A DNA stretch of 64,000 nt, taken from positions 59,713,689-59,777,688 of the forward strand of contig NC_083881.1 in the NCBI RefSeq assembly GCF_032452875.1. Reading direction: 5' to 3'. Below, piece by piece: positions 21,229 through 32,059 of the stretch (positions are counted from its first letter, which is position 1; each line of letters opens with the position of its first letter). A model generated the notes under the pieces. That model made no database searches. It saw only the letters and a list, made by a program, of their open reading frames with translations, and was not told the origin of the DNA. A program made the position numbers and the translations under genes. The stretch is from Bos javanicus (taxonomy: Eukaryota > Chordata > Mammalia > Artiodactyla > Bovidae).

Positions 21229-22055
21229 TCTGCCTTTTAAAAAAAATACTGATTGGAATATAGTTGCTTTACAGTGTTAGTTTCTGCTGTAGAGAAGAGT
21301 GAGCCAGCTCTGTATCCCCTCTTTTTGGATTTCCTTCCAATGTAGGGCACCACAGAGTATTGAGTAGCAAGAGTCCCCTCTGCCATACAGTAAGTTCTCA
21401 TTAGTTATCTATTTTATACATAGTAGTGTACGTATCGGAGAAGGCACTGGTGACCCACTCCAGTACTCTTGCCTGGAAAATCCCATGGATGGAGGAGTCT
21501 AGTAGGCTGAAGTCCATGGGGTCGCTAAGAGTCAGACACGACTGAGCAACTTCACTTTCACTTTTCCCTTTCGTGCATTGGAGAAGGAAATGGCAACCCA
21601 CTCCAGTGTTCTTGCCTGGAGAATCCCAGGGACGGCAGAGCCTGGTGGGCTGCCATCTATGGGGTCGCACAGAGTCGGATACTACTGCAGTGACTTAGCA
21701 GCAGTAGCAGTGTACATATGTCAAATCCATTCCTCAATACATTTCACCCCTTTCCCCCCTTGGTACATTTGTTTTCTACATATATGGCTCTATATCTGCT
21801 TTACAAATAGGTTTATGTCTATTGTTTTTCTAGATTCCACATATTAGTGATAATATACATTTGTTTCTCTATTTCTGACTTACTTCACTGGTTGAGAGTC
21901 TCCAGGTCTATCCATGTCTCTGCAAATGGTACAATTCTGTTCCTTTTTATGGCTGGGTAATATCCATTTTGTATAAGTGCCACATCTTCTTTATCCATTC
22001 CTCTGTTGATGGACATTTAGATTGCTTCCATGGCCTACCTATTGTAAATAGCCAA
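21229..22055 (-). mobile_element. L1 LINE 3' end (ruminant-age), minus strand
   Basis: 3' UTR and C-terminal ORF2 of an L1, read backwards. gattggaatatagttgcttt and gttagtttctgctgtagaga begin it at 21250; taagttctcattagttatct is at 21390. ORF2 C-terminal text (tttttatggctgggtaatat) is at 21944 and cattcctctgttgatggaca at 21996. It is 5'-truncated at about 22055. A Bov-A2 splits it at 21436-21708. It is more diverged than the L1 at 1-3042. Confidence 0.82.
21436..21708 (+). mobile_element. Bov-A2 SINE inside L1
   Basis: Complete dimer with the cactttcacttttccctttc linker and an AGC-rich tail. The flanking repeats agtgtacgtat (21425-21435) and agtgtacatat (21709-21719) differ at one base, giving a rough sense of post-insertion decay. 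Confidence 0.93.
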
Positions 22056-22510
22056 CTGGTGCTGGTGACCCTAAGGGCATGGTTTCATGAGTGTTAAGAA
22101 AACTGAATAGGGAATCAAGAGCTGCAGCGGAGTGAACAGCAGCTGCTGAGGGAAGCAGCATTGCTATAGTGATGCTGACAAGAACAGGGAGTAACAGAAA
22201 TGAGCAAGTCTAGTCTTCTTCCTGGAGTTTTCCAGCCTCCGTTTAGCACCCCCAATTGGGAAGTGTTTAAGGGCAACCACTGGGAAAGCAGAAATGTAAT
22301 TTGCAGCAAGGAAGTGTGAATAAGCATCAAGAAGCAGAGACCGGAAGGGTGAGATGATGCTATCACACCAGCTCAGCATCTTCCACAGATTATAACTTCT
22401 GGAACTTCTTTGACAAAACTGTGTTTCATGGTACCATCGCATCCTCACATCTGCACTTCTTCTTAGACTATCCTTGTTTCCACTTGTACCTTAGGGGGCA
22501 CCAACCTTGC
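22056..22510. other. Unique or unidentified repeat sequence
   Basis: No coding motif. Text such as agcacccccaattgggaagt at 22246 and gaagcagagaccggaagggt at 22331 reads like an old interspersed repeat, possibly an LTR or LINE UTR, but I cannot assign it. Confidence 0.4.
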
Positions 22511-22665
22511 TCAACTTTTTTTTTTTTTAATATTCTTCTTCTTTTAAAAACTTACTTGTTTTAGGCCACACCATGTGGGATTATTTCTCCAACCAGGGAT
22601 CAAATCCATGTCCTCTGAACTGTGAAGGTGGAGTCTTAACCATTGATTGGAATGCCAGGAGAGTT
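22511..22665 (-). mobile_element. CHR-2-type SINE, minus strand
   Basis: Poly-T start at about 22518, then ttttaggccacaccatgtgg, ccaaccagggatcaaatcca and ggtggagtcttaaccattga, the mirror image of the CHR head. The terminal acttccctggtgg-like part is worn away (attggaatgccaggagagtt). Confidence 0.75.
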
Positions 22666-24435
22666 GCCCTTCCTCAGTTTTAAGATGTATCTCTCCTCAG
22701 TCCCCAGGATGACAAGGTGTGATAAATAAATGAAATGAAACAGAAACAAAAGAAAAACTCACGAGTGAAAATCTTAGATGTGAAAGGGGAAAGCAATGAT
22801 AGTAGGAAGGAGTTTAACTTATAATTACTAAGCTTATTTTTTCATCTCTGTTTTTCTTCCTGAATAACCTACTCTTGATTTCATACCCATAAATACAGTT
22901 TCTTGTAATTTGTAATACTGTAATTGCAGTTTCCAGCTTGAATATGGTCATTGCTAAAATCCACAAAGCAAATCGAGAAGTTCCTTGGAAAACTTCTTAA
23001 TTGAACATTCTTAAGTAATTGAAGAGAAACTGGGCCCATATGGTATTGATAAACTCTATTTCCTACACTTGTGGAACTTGCAATATAGCAGGAAATTTAT
23101 AAATAAAAATAGAAAGGGATTTTAGTTAGTAGAGACTTGACACCCTAAAGGAGGCCAGAACAATATTTTAAATTGTCTTTCATCTTGCCGATTCAAAACT
23201 AATCACTTGAAACAAGAAAAGCGTGAGGAGGTTATGTACCTGAACCAAGAAATGCCTCAGTTCATCTCAATTTGTCCCTAAAGGCCAATTAATTCCAAGT
23301 TTCCTGCAACTGGCATTTTAACTTCAAAAATGTACCTCAACAGCACCTGCTTAATAAAACGCTGTGAGATGATACTCAGGTTTATTCTGCTCCTTGGTGT
23401 CAGTTCTTTTCTGAAGTCAATAGCACTTTCCATCTTCAAAGTTGGCTATGCACACAGTCACATTACCCTTCTTTTCCAAAATGTGTCACGGCTCATGCTG
23501 CATCTCAAATGGTTAAATTAAACTCTGTTTCCTGTGTCAGACTGGAGAAGATAAGACAATGCTCACTGGGGGAAAAAGAAAAACGACCCGCCTGAACCAC
23601 ACGTCAGCTTCTATTGGTGTTTGTGGGGGCTGCACAAACAGGAGATGAATCCAAGCTGTGCCATTTCCTGAGAAATTAGCTTCATTATCATTCAGACATT
23701 CTACCAAGGGTCAAATACAACAATCAATTTTTCAGTGTATTTTTTCATAAAAGAATTTCTCCAAAATAACATTTTATTATATCTTATTATTTCCAAAGAT
23801 CTTATATAAATTAAAATCTAGGGTTATAAGTGAGATATCAATTAACATAAGAATCAATTTAAGGCTTATTTAAATAGCTAACTGTTACAATTTTTGCATA
23901 ATGAAGTGGCCTCTGGGCTTGAAGTCCTAATCATGTCTAATTAATTTAAAGGATGTTACTTTTTATTATCATTGAAATTTCTGACAGGTGATAAAACATT
24001 TAGGGTTGCCATCACAAACTTTTTACATCAGCTCTACCATAGGTTGGCAAGTTATAGATCATCATTTGAAAATGACTATTTAGAGAAAAAAAAACCTCAG
24101 CTACATTTGTAAAGTTATAACACAGAACTGCTATTTTACCCATGTAAAAGAAAGCAATTCTATTCACTAAATAATAAAAGAGTGGACTTCTTATTTTCAT
24201 AATCTTAATAGTTATAATCAACCTTCATGAGGAAGAGTCCATTTCAATTTTAGAAAATAATCTTCCTAACCTTTTGAGTTTATATAGTACCTATATTGAC
24301 AAAAACATTGATATATGTTCCATTGTTGATATTTTTTAAAAGTCTTGAACTTTTGAGGCTGAGAGAGCAAATAAATCTAAGTGCAAGGAGATTAGCTAAA
24401 GGATTCCTTTACAATAGAATGTTAAAATTATCTAC
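22666..24435. other. Unique sequence, no gene recognised
   Basis: AT-rich with no transposon or coding signal I can support. The stretch at 23570-23680 is less AT-rich (cacacgtcagcttctattgg) and could be looked at for conservation. Confidence 0.55.
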
Positions 24436-24845
24436 CATTAAACTATATTCATTGTGAAGTAAGCCAGACAGAGGAGAAATATCATATGTCATATCCTATA
24501 TGCAGAATCTAAAAAGAAAGGATTTGAATGGACTTATCTACAAAACAGAAACAGATTAATAGACTTAGAGAATGAACTTACAGTTGCCAGGGAGGAATAA
24601 AGAAACAGGGTGTTTGGGATGGCCATGTGCACACTGTTATATTTAAAATGGATAACCAACAAGGACCTATTCAACTCTGTTCAATGTTGTGTAGCATCCC
24701 AGATGGGAGGGGAATTGTGGGGAGAATGGATACATGTGTATGTTTGGCTGAGTCCTTTTGCTGTCCCCTTGAAATTATCACAACATTGTTAATTTTCTAT
24801 ACTCCAGTATAAAATAAAAAGTGTAAAGAAAAAGAAAGGAAAATA
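24436..24845 (+). mobile_element. L1 LINE 3' UTR fragment with tail
   Basis: Starts in the end of ORF2 (attgtgaagtaagccagaca) and passes ttgccagggaggaataaaga and gagaatggatacatgtgtat. It finishes with ccagtataaaataaaaagtg and an A-rich tail near 24810-24840. 5'-truncated. The tail is mixed with G, implying age. Confidence 0.8.
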
Positions 24846-25239
24846 TATATATACTCAGTAAGGTAAAATAATGTGAAGGAAATTATTTTTCAGAGACTAC
24901 AGCTTCCGTGGTCATAGAAAAACCAAACCCAAGACACAGAGCTCATAGATAAGTCTAAAGCAGACATAGGTAACATATAATTCAAGTAAAGAGAGAAAGT
25001 GGAAGACTCCAGCCAGCATAACCCCAAGATCTGTTCTACTGGGCTGTTCTTTTAAGGGGAAATAAAAGAATTATTTTAGAAATCCTCAAGAAAGATTCAT
25101 GTAAGTTAAGTACAATCAAAACAGAGTCAACAGTGAGTAGCTGTGATCTGAAGGCTAGTTTGCTGGGCAGGACTTGTCAGGATGAGGATAAAGGTGGAGG
25201 AAAGGAGCTGAAGAAAGCTCTGCAGAGAGGCACCATGAC
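24846..25239. other. Unique sequence
   Basis: No coding or repeat signal beyond a short AT run at 24845-24855. Confidence 0.55.
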
Positions 25240-25450
25240 AAAGAGACTCAAACATGAACCTGGGCTCTGGCTATCGAACTTTGTCAGGTGATTCTACCTG
25301 TCTGTGCCCCATTTTTCCTATTGGAAGAGATAACTGATGATCACACCTACTCAGGTAGAATTAAACATGTTAAATGTTTAAAGCACTTTAGAAGAGTGTC
25401 AGGTACATAGTAAGTGGTTCATACATACTTACTCTAATTGATATCTTAGG
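25240..25450 (+). mobile_element. MIR SINE
   Basis: The order of a MIR can be followed: tgggctctggctatcgaact, ctgtctgtgccccatttttc, aagagataactgatgatcac, ending agtgtcaggtacatagtaag and agtggttcatacat. Divergence is as expected for an early mammalian SINE. Confidence 0.65.
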
Positions 25451-25681
25451 TTAATCCTTTCACTCTAGCCCAAGAACTTCTGGAGCTCCCAACTTGAAAC
25501 CTGTAGTAAAAATACGCTCTAAAACAAGAGACAAAAATTTTTTGACATCGGGGTCAAATGTGATCTGTCTAGGTTCAGGCAAAGTCTATTTTGATATCAG
25601 AAAGATAATAGAAATTTATGGTGATCACAAAGCAAAAACCCTTCACTGAAAGTGACAAGGCTGCTGATGCCTCACTTATTA

Positions 25682-25880
25682 TTATGGTAAGCTTTAAGAG
25701 ATACTAAAAAAACACAGGTCTTTGGAGTCAAAGTAGTTTGAATCCTATGTTCACCACTTCTGGTTGTTTGACCCTAAACAAGGCTGTTACCTTTCTTTTT
25801 TTTTTTTTTTTATCCAAGGCTGTTACCTTTCTGATGTTCTATTTCATCATCCATAAAACAGGGACAACAATTCCTAATTC
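25682..25880 (+). repeat. MIR-bearing segment, copy 2 of the local duplication
   Basis: 25682-25783 matches 19451-19565. The MIR then continues through ttctatttcatcatccataa and acagggacaacaattcctaa. It is interrupted by the poly-T insertion at 25797-25814. Confidence 0.7.
25779..25832 (-). repeat. Tail-only insertion: poly(T) between 18-bp direct repeats
   Basis: caaggctgttacctttct occurs at 25779-25796 and again at 25815-25832. Between them is only a T-run ending in tatc (25797-25814). The host sequence is a MIR whose consensus has the site once, so the extra copy is a target-site duplication. On the minus strand the insert is essentially a poly(A) tail. This is the footprint expected if LINE machinery primed on a tail and stopped almost at once. 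Confidence 0.75.
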
Positions 25881-26549
25881 ATATAGCTCTTGTGAGTAAT
25901 TCTCGACACAACATCCCAGGTGGCCATGACAGTTCAACTGTGTTTGTCAAGCTAAGCAACTTCCTTACCAGCCCATGACCAGAACAGAGGAGACTGAAGT
26001 GAGGACTCCAAGTAGTCAGTGGAGGTAAGACCAAAACCACGTGGCTGTGAACCATTCTATGGCCCCTTCTCTCTGGTTTTATCTGCATTCCTGTGACCTC
26101 CAGAACACTTACAGGCTTGCAGGATTGGTCAGTGGACCACATGACTGCTCAGCAAAGGTGAAAGTAGGTACAAGAATCAGGCCTAGGCTCATGATACAGG
26201 CTGACCAAGGCTTCAGAGAAGGAAGTACTCCTTCTTTCGAACCCATCCAGAAATGCTAATTGACTCTCAGTGGTGGTGCCAACCCTACATTAGTTCAGGA
26301 AATCAATGTTTCCCACGTAGACTATGGCAATAATATCCTAAACCTAAATCTTGGGATGGAACCCAAGCATGAATGTTTTTCTTTAAAGCTTTCAGATGAT
26401 TGTTGTGTGCAGACAAGTTTGAGAACCGGTGTTCTAAATATTTCTTTGACTCTAAATTTAGTATCCCTGTGGCCCATTCTTATAATTATCCAAAAATAAT
26501 GAAACTCACCTGCAAAATATTCTTTCAAAATCTTCCCATTGCCTACTGC
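25881..26549. other. Unique sequence with a short MER5-like fragment
   Basis: Mostly unrecognised. At about 26378-26440, gattgttgtgtgcagacaag then tttgagaaccggtgttctaa resembles one end of a MER5/Charlie-type DNA transposon. Open stretches at 25879-26499 have no recognisable protein features. Confidence 0.45.
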
Positions 26550-26722
26550 AGCATTCTCAAAGTATAGACTGCAGAACAAAAGAATAACTTAGGTTGCTTG
26601 TTAAAATCCAGACTGCAGTCCCTCTCCTACTGCAGAGTAGAGGATGAGGGAATAATATACATTTTCAGTAGTCATAACAAATGATGTTCATGAATCTTGA
26701 ATTTGAGAACCACTGATCTCCA
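26550..26722 (+). mobile_element. MER5A-like non-autonomous hAT transposon
   Basis: Begins cattctcaaagtatagactg, passes ggttgcttgttaaaatccag and ends aatttgagaaccactga, a terminal inverted pair (tctcaaagt / tttgagaacc). The length of about 170 bp suits the family. Confidence 0.65.
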
Positions 26723-26729
26723 GGACAAA

Positions 26730-26893
26730 GACCAAGTCCTATAGAATGGTGGATAGGCATTTCATATTATGGTCCTTGCCCGGCCTTCCAGATCCTACAT
26801 TGTTGAATCTTTACTTTGCTCTCTTCCCAACACCCTATGCTCCAACAATTCCAAATTTGCCTCTCTATATGTTGTCCCCTCTACCAAGAATAG
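26730..26893 (+). mobile_element. L2 LINE fragment
   Basis: ggtccttgcccggccttcca, then ttactttgctctcttcccaa and tatgttgtcccctctaccaa follow the order of the L2 3' region. It is directly adjoined by a MIR, whose 3' end derives from the same family. Confidence 0.5.
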
Positions 26894-27050
26894 TGTTAGG
26901 TAAATCATTTAACCACTCTGAGCCTGTTTCCTCATCTGTAAAATGGGGATTGTACTATGTATCCTTGGGTCTGTTTGAAGATTAGCTGAAATAATATATT
27001 TGAAAACGTCCAGCTCTGGGCCTGGTCCAAAGTTAATGCTCAATACTCAT
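26894..27050 (+). mobile_element. MIR SINE
   Basis: aatcatttaaccactctgag, gtttcctcatctgtaaaatg, ggggattgtactatg and ctgggcctggtccaaagtta give the core and 3' part of MIR. The head is missing. Confidence 0.75.
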
Positions 27051-28940
27051 TCATTCACTAATTCCAGGACCTATAAATTCAGAGTGTCTAGGCAAAGCTG
27101 TGACTAAATAATGCTGAAGAAGTATTGCCGGTGGAGCTACTGCCTGAACTCAGAAATGACAATCCTACTACACTAGAGTAAGCATATTTACAACATGAAA
27201 AAATGCGGGAGAGAAGCTGCCGTACTCTCAGGATTTCACAGGCCACCCATCAAATGTACTAAAAAATAAAATAATCCCTCAAAAAAATGCGATGCCTGAT
27301 CTCCTTAGCTCCAAGGCAGCTTATTCAAGAGTGAAGTTTTAAGAACTGAATAAATAACTGCCCATATTAAACACTAGGTTAAATTCAGTCCCTGGCCTAA
27401 AGGTCCTTGCAATCTAAAGGAAGCAGCATACAAAGACAGACACTTGCGCAAGGAGGAATTTATAAAGTTATTTTTAAAGTTCTGCTATTTTCTCACACAA
27501 TCCACTATTTTTTGCTTGATAAATGGAAGGAGAAAAAAATGGCAAAGGGAAAATTCCTCCTGGTCCCTATTGATGCCAAATACTTATTTAGTTTTCATCT
27601 GACACTTATTAATTTGTAATTATATCTATTGTTTTATATGCACCAAATAAGCACCAACTTTCTCACCACCAACAGTGTTGCTGATGCTGCTGTTGATGTG
27701 AGGGCTGACAGTTTTGAGCATTGATTAGATAATGGGCATTTAACTGATGCTTTAAATGTGATATATAATTTATAGACCATCAGTCAGAGATAGATTTCTC
27801 CATTTTTTTCAGATGAGAAAAGGGAAATGAAGGTAAGCTATCAGACTTTTCCTCATTTCCTCTATTATCCCTGCAGATCAAAGATCTAAAGTCATAAGTC
27901 CCAAGATTTTAACCACAACAAAATCCGTCACCTCTGGCAATATTGTTTTAATTATCTCCTTAACAGCAAAACAAGTTTAAGAAGAGACAACCACTTATCA
28001 ACATGAGTAAATTTCTTTCTTAACAAGTGGTGACCCAACATAGATCTGCCCACTAATTTCATTGGCTATAGTAACACAGTTCTAATGTTGGAAAAAATCC
28101 TAAAAGTCTTCCAAAAGCTCATCAGATAGTCTGGAAAAAATTTTGTTCCCATTACTCCTTTGGGTGTATTCTAATATTTTGTTGAGATGTTGGTTAAGAG
28201 CTGCTCGAGAACAAGAGTTTGTGGCAACTGATAGCAACTTAGTTTTTCCCCTTAAAAGCTGATTAATAATTATATGTAAAATTTAAAAATTCTGCAGTCC
28301 CTTTTATAGCAAGAATATAGAATCTTGTCTTGTTTATCTTTGTTTAAGATACTGTACTGTGAAGTTCAAGGTGACTGTGATATGGCATTTTAAGTAGCTT
28401 AAAATTTTCATTAATAGCAGATAAATAAATCTTTATACAACTAATCATGCCTAATGTGAAAACTTTTATACTGATGCTTAAGACAATTTCTCATGTTACC
28501 AAAAAGAAAGCAATTATTTTTTCCCAGAAAAGGAATGTCTAAAATTATATAGAATAACAAAAGAACACCTGTGGAACACACATAGAAGAAATAAAATCGG
28601 ATTTTACTTCTAAAATATTGGTATGATTGTGTCTTGCAAAGGTGATGAAAAGCATAAAAAGCATTCTAGGAATAAAGGACAGAATATCTTAGGCTCGTTT
28701 TGATGATGCAAGGCATAAAACTAGAAACAGCATATGGGAACAGGAAGTGAATGAACAGCACTGCTGTATTCAGAGGTTGATGGCTTCCGTTTGGTAGGAA
28801 TGTTGCTGGGAAAACTCAACCATTAGATTTGTATTTCGACCAGATAATTCATTATATTTGTAAACCAGGCATTTATTCATGTGTCCTACATAAAGGAACA
28901 GGCAAAAGCATAAACCTAAAGGGAACACCCAATTTCATAA
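27051..28940. other. Unique sequence with a probable minus-strand MIR at 27720-27915
   Basis: The MIR-like part is suggested by tctccatttttttcagatga and aagtcccaagattttaacca. The rest holds no transposon or coding signal I can support. AT-rich. Confidence 0.45.
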
Positions 28941-28955
28941 CTCAGACTCATAATG

Positions 28956-29222
28956 CGGAGAAGGCAATGGCACCCCACTCCAGTACTCTTGCCTGGAAAA
29001 TCCCATGGACGGAGGAGCCTGGTGGGCTGCAGTCCATGGGGTCGTGAAGAGTCGGACATGACTGAGCAACTTCACTTTCACTTTTCACTTTCATGCGTTG
29101 GAGAAGGAAATGGCAACCCACTCCAGTGTTCTTGCCTGGAGAATCCCAGGGATGGACGAGCCTGGTGGGCTGCCGTCTAAGGGGTCTCATAGAGTCGGAC
29201 ACAACTAAGCGACTTAGCAGCA
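28956..29222 (+). mobile_element. Bov-A2 SINE, first of a tandem pair
   Basis: Complete dimer ending in a short AGC tail. The flanking repeats are ctcagactcataatg (28941-28955) and tcagactcataatg (29223-29236). Little decay, so it is a young copy. Confidence 0.93.
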
Positions 29223-29236
29223 TCAGACTCATAATG

Positions 29237-29356
29237 TGGAGAAGAAAATGGCAAGCCACTCCAGTACTCTTGCCTGGAGAATTCCATGGACAGAAGAGCC
29301 TGGCAGTCTGTAGTCCATGGGATTGCAAAGAGTCGGACACGACTGACTAACACATA
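29237..29356 (+). mobile_element. Bov-A-type monomer, second of a tandem pair
   Basis: A single body unit (tggagaagaaaatggcaagc) ending in the Bov-tA-type terminus gagtcggacacgactgacta, different from the AGC-tailed end of its neighbour. It is bounded by tcagactcataatg (29223-29236) and cagactcaaaatg (29357-29369). Confidence 0.87.
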
Positions 29357-29538
29357 CAGACTCAAAATGAAACACAACAAATTAAACTTGCAAATTTCCC
29401 AAATTATCATGCTAAGAATTAGCACTTAATTTACCCTCAAGGACATGACTGCCATGGTCTCCTTATTATCTATTTCTTTAGACAAAAGAACAGAAATACC
29501 AGCAACAGAAAAAATCAAGAATTCCTCAGTTAAGACAA

Positions 29539-29748
29539 AGTGTAAATGTTAGTCGCTCCATTGTGTTCGACACTTTGGAACCCCATCAACTGTAGCCCAT
29601 CAGGCTCCTCTGTCCATGGAATTCTCCAGGCGAGAATACTGGAGTGTCTTGCCATTTCCTTCTCCAGGGCATCTTCCCAGCCTAGGGATCGAACTTTAGT
29701 CTCCTGCATTGCAGGTGGATTCTTTACCCTCTGAGCCACCAGGGAAGC
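29539..29748 (-). mobile_element. Bov-tA SINE with 15-bp target-site duplication
   Basis: Minus-strand copy with the head at right (gagccaccagggaagc). The repeats cctcagttaagacaa (29524-29538) and cctcaattaagacaa (29749-29763) differ by one base. Confidence 0.95.
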
Positions 29749-29763
29749 CCTCAATTAAGACAA

Positions 29764-30723
29764 GCTTACATTAAAACAAATAAAACACAAAAGAAAAAGG
29801 AAAGATATAATCTCATACTCAGTTCCTCCTATCTGATTATTTTAATTTCTTACCTGGTTAAAGTTCATATTACATGAATTTAGGCATTTTTTATGTGGTC
29901 ATACAATACACACCACAAACACGGAAAAAGTTTTTGATTTCTTTTTGGGTGTGCTACTTTGTTAAATATCTACTTCTTTTATCATTTGGAAGATTATAAT
30001 TACTTAAAGAAGCTACATTCTTATTATGAGGTTAGTTACTGAGCATAATAAAATTTATATCATTTTAGAAAAGTATGGACCTTGAGTCAGTGAGCCTTTA
30101 ACCTAGGCTGATGTTGGAGGAGCACACAGGACAGAGTCTAGATGCCATCGCCTTCCATCGCCTTCCATCCATGTCAGAATATTCACCTCTGTGTATAGTT
30201 TCCACCATGATTTATAATCTGAATTCTATATTTTTGTAGAAGCCCTTTTAAATTACACATTTGTAGTCCATCATTTTTAGTCATCTTTTCCCCACTTGTT
30301 CTAGAACTTCCTGGTGTACTCAAAAGTCCCATATATTTTTAACTTTTTAATCGTTCAAATATGAACAGTTATAAACGTTCATAGTTTAGAAACAACGTAT
30401 CCACACATAAACACTATTTTAATTGTTAAAATCAATAAAAATTAAACATATCCAATTATACTTATTCTTATACTATTATCTAACTTTTTATACTCTATAT
30501 TCTCTTTTGCATAAGAATCATTAAGGATCCATGACCTTTCACAGATTCAACTTGTTCCAATTAACCATAATAATGACATTAATAGTTACATTTACTATTT
30601 TATATTCAATTTTTCCACAATCTGACTAGTAGGAATCCATTTAAGTTAACAACTTTGTCTTTTCAGTACTGCCCTGATGCTTAAAGACTATCCTTGTTCT
30701 CATCCACTTAGTTCCTTTGTGAG
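29764..30723. other. Unique AT-rich sequence
   Basis: No coding or transposon signal. A small ten-base tandem (ccatcgcctt, two and a half copies) lies at about 30146-30170. Confidence 0.55.
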
Positions 30724-30800
30724 TTCAGTTCAGTTCAGTTCAGTCGCTCAGTCGTGCCCGACTCTTTGTGAACCCATGAATTGCAGCGCGCCAGGCATCA
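30724..30800 (-). mobile_element. BovB 3' terminus, severely 5'-truncated
   Basis: Starts with a (TTCAG)n terminal repeat (agttcagttcagttcagttc), then gtcgctcagtcgtgcccgac and ends within cgcgccaggcatca. Only about 77 bp were copied. tttgtga on the left (about 30717) and right (30806) may be the target-site duplication. Confidence 0.85.
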
Positions 30801-30957
30801 ATTATTTGTGAAACCCCACTTAAATGATGATAAAGGTATCAAAAGGGCAAAAAGTCCACAACAGAAAAGAATATGAGAAATGATGAGACATGTTAACAAA
30901 ATGTTGAAACTGGGAAGCAGATACACTCAATCTCTCTTAGAAACTAAGTCTGCATTT

Positions 30958-31350
30958 GCAGAGGGGTGATGGTTTTGAACTATGGTGTTGGAGAAGACTC
31001 TTGAGAGTCCCTTGGGCTGCAAGGAAATCCAACCAGTCCATTCTGAAGGAGATCAGCCCTGGGATTTCTTTGGAAGAAATGATGCTAAAGCTGAAACTCC
31101 AGTACTTTGGCCACCTCATGCGAAGAGTTGACTCATTGGAAAAGACTCTGATGCTGGGAGGGATTTGGGGCAGGAGAAGAAGGAGATGACAGAGGGTGAG
31201 ATGGCTGGATGGCATCACTGACTCAATGGACGTGAGTCTAAGTGAATTCGGGAGTTGGTGATGGACAGGGAGGCCTGGCGCGCTGCAATTCATGGGGTCG
31301 CAAAGAGTCGGGCATGACTGAGCGACTGAACTGAACTGAACTGAACTGAG
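30958..31350 (+). mobile_element. BovB 3' end, plus strand
   Basis: Encodes the C-terminal end of the BovB ORF (FELWCWRRLLRVPWAARK near 30970-31030, then LKLKLQYFGHLMRRVDSLEK) followed by the 3' UTR. It closes with a clean (CTGAA)n repeat at 31325-31350. It lies 157 bp from an oppositely oriented BovB terminus. Confidence 0.92.
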
Positions 31351-31987
31351 GGTGCTGTGGAGCCAAAAAATAAGCCAACTCATTGCTCAGAGCCTTGAAA
31401 AATGGAACTTAGAGACACATTATGTTTCAAGAAGATGTCTGTTGGACTAACAGGCAGCTTGATTGAAATTTTGCATCTTAAGCATTTAGAGTCCTAGATA
31501 CCCTCTTCACTGCACTGAGCAGCATTGCTGTCCACTTAGTTGTAGACAACTGACCAAATATTTAATCTCTTAAACAAGAGGGAGCAGGGCACAAATATTA
31601 GAACTAAGGGAGCCATCAGGAAAACAGAGGCCAAGTCAATGTTTATATCCTAATGTGTAAGAACACTAGCCTCTTCTTTCTTTGTCCAGGGAGAGATACT
31701 TCTAATCCTCAGGCAAGGGATAAAGGGGTTCTTTCCTGAGGAAAAGAATCTGCCTAAAAGGAAAAACAACAACTTATGATAACTGCTCCATAACTTTATA
31801 ATAAACCCACTGCCTAACATCCTCATATCGGGTTAGTGCCTTTGTGCTTCATACTTTAACATGAGCAGACACTGATGGATCACCAGGCTTCTGAGAAAGA
31901 GACAAAAACAAACAAATAAGGCAAAAAAGAAAAAGAAAAGTGGAGGGTTCAAATAAGCGGAAGAAAACTTTAAAGGAAATAATTCAA
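31351..31987. other. Unique sequence
   Basis: No recognisable coding region or repeat. Confidence 0.55.
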
Positions 31988-32046
31988 TACTGGGTTGGCC
32001 AAAATGTTCATTTGGGCTTTTCCATATGGTGCAACCCTAATGAACA
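31988..32046 (+). mobile_element. Mariner terminal fragment (ruminant mariner type)
   Basis: tactgggttggccaaaatgt followed by tcatttgggcttttccatat matches the inverted-repeat end of the abundant ruminant mariner. Only one end is visible, and the flank afterwards is a different element. A TA precedes it, as mariner insertion requires. Confidence 0.7.
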
Positions 32047-32059
32047 TTGCGGACAACAC

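Noticed and set aside
28948..29340. 130-codon open frame on the minus strand
   Set aside because: Antisense reading of two Bov-A SINEs.
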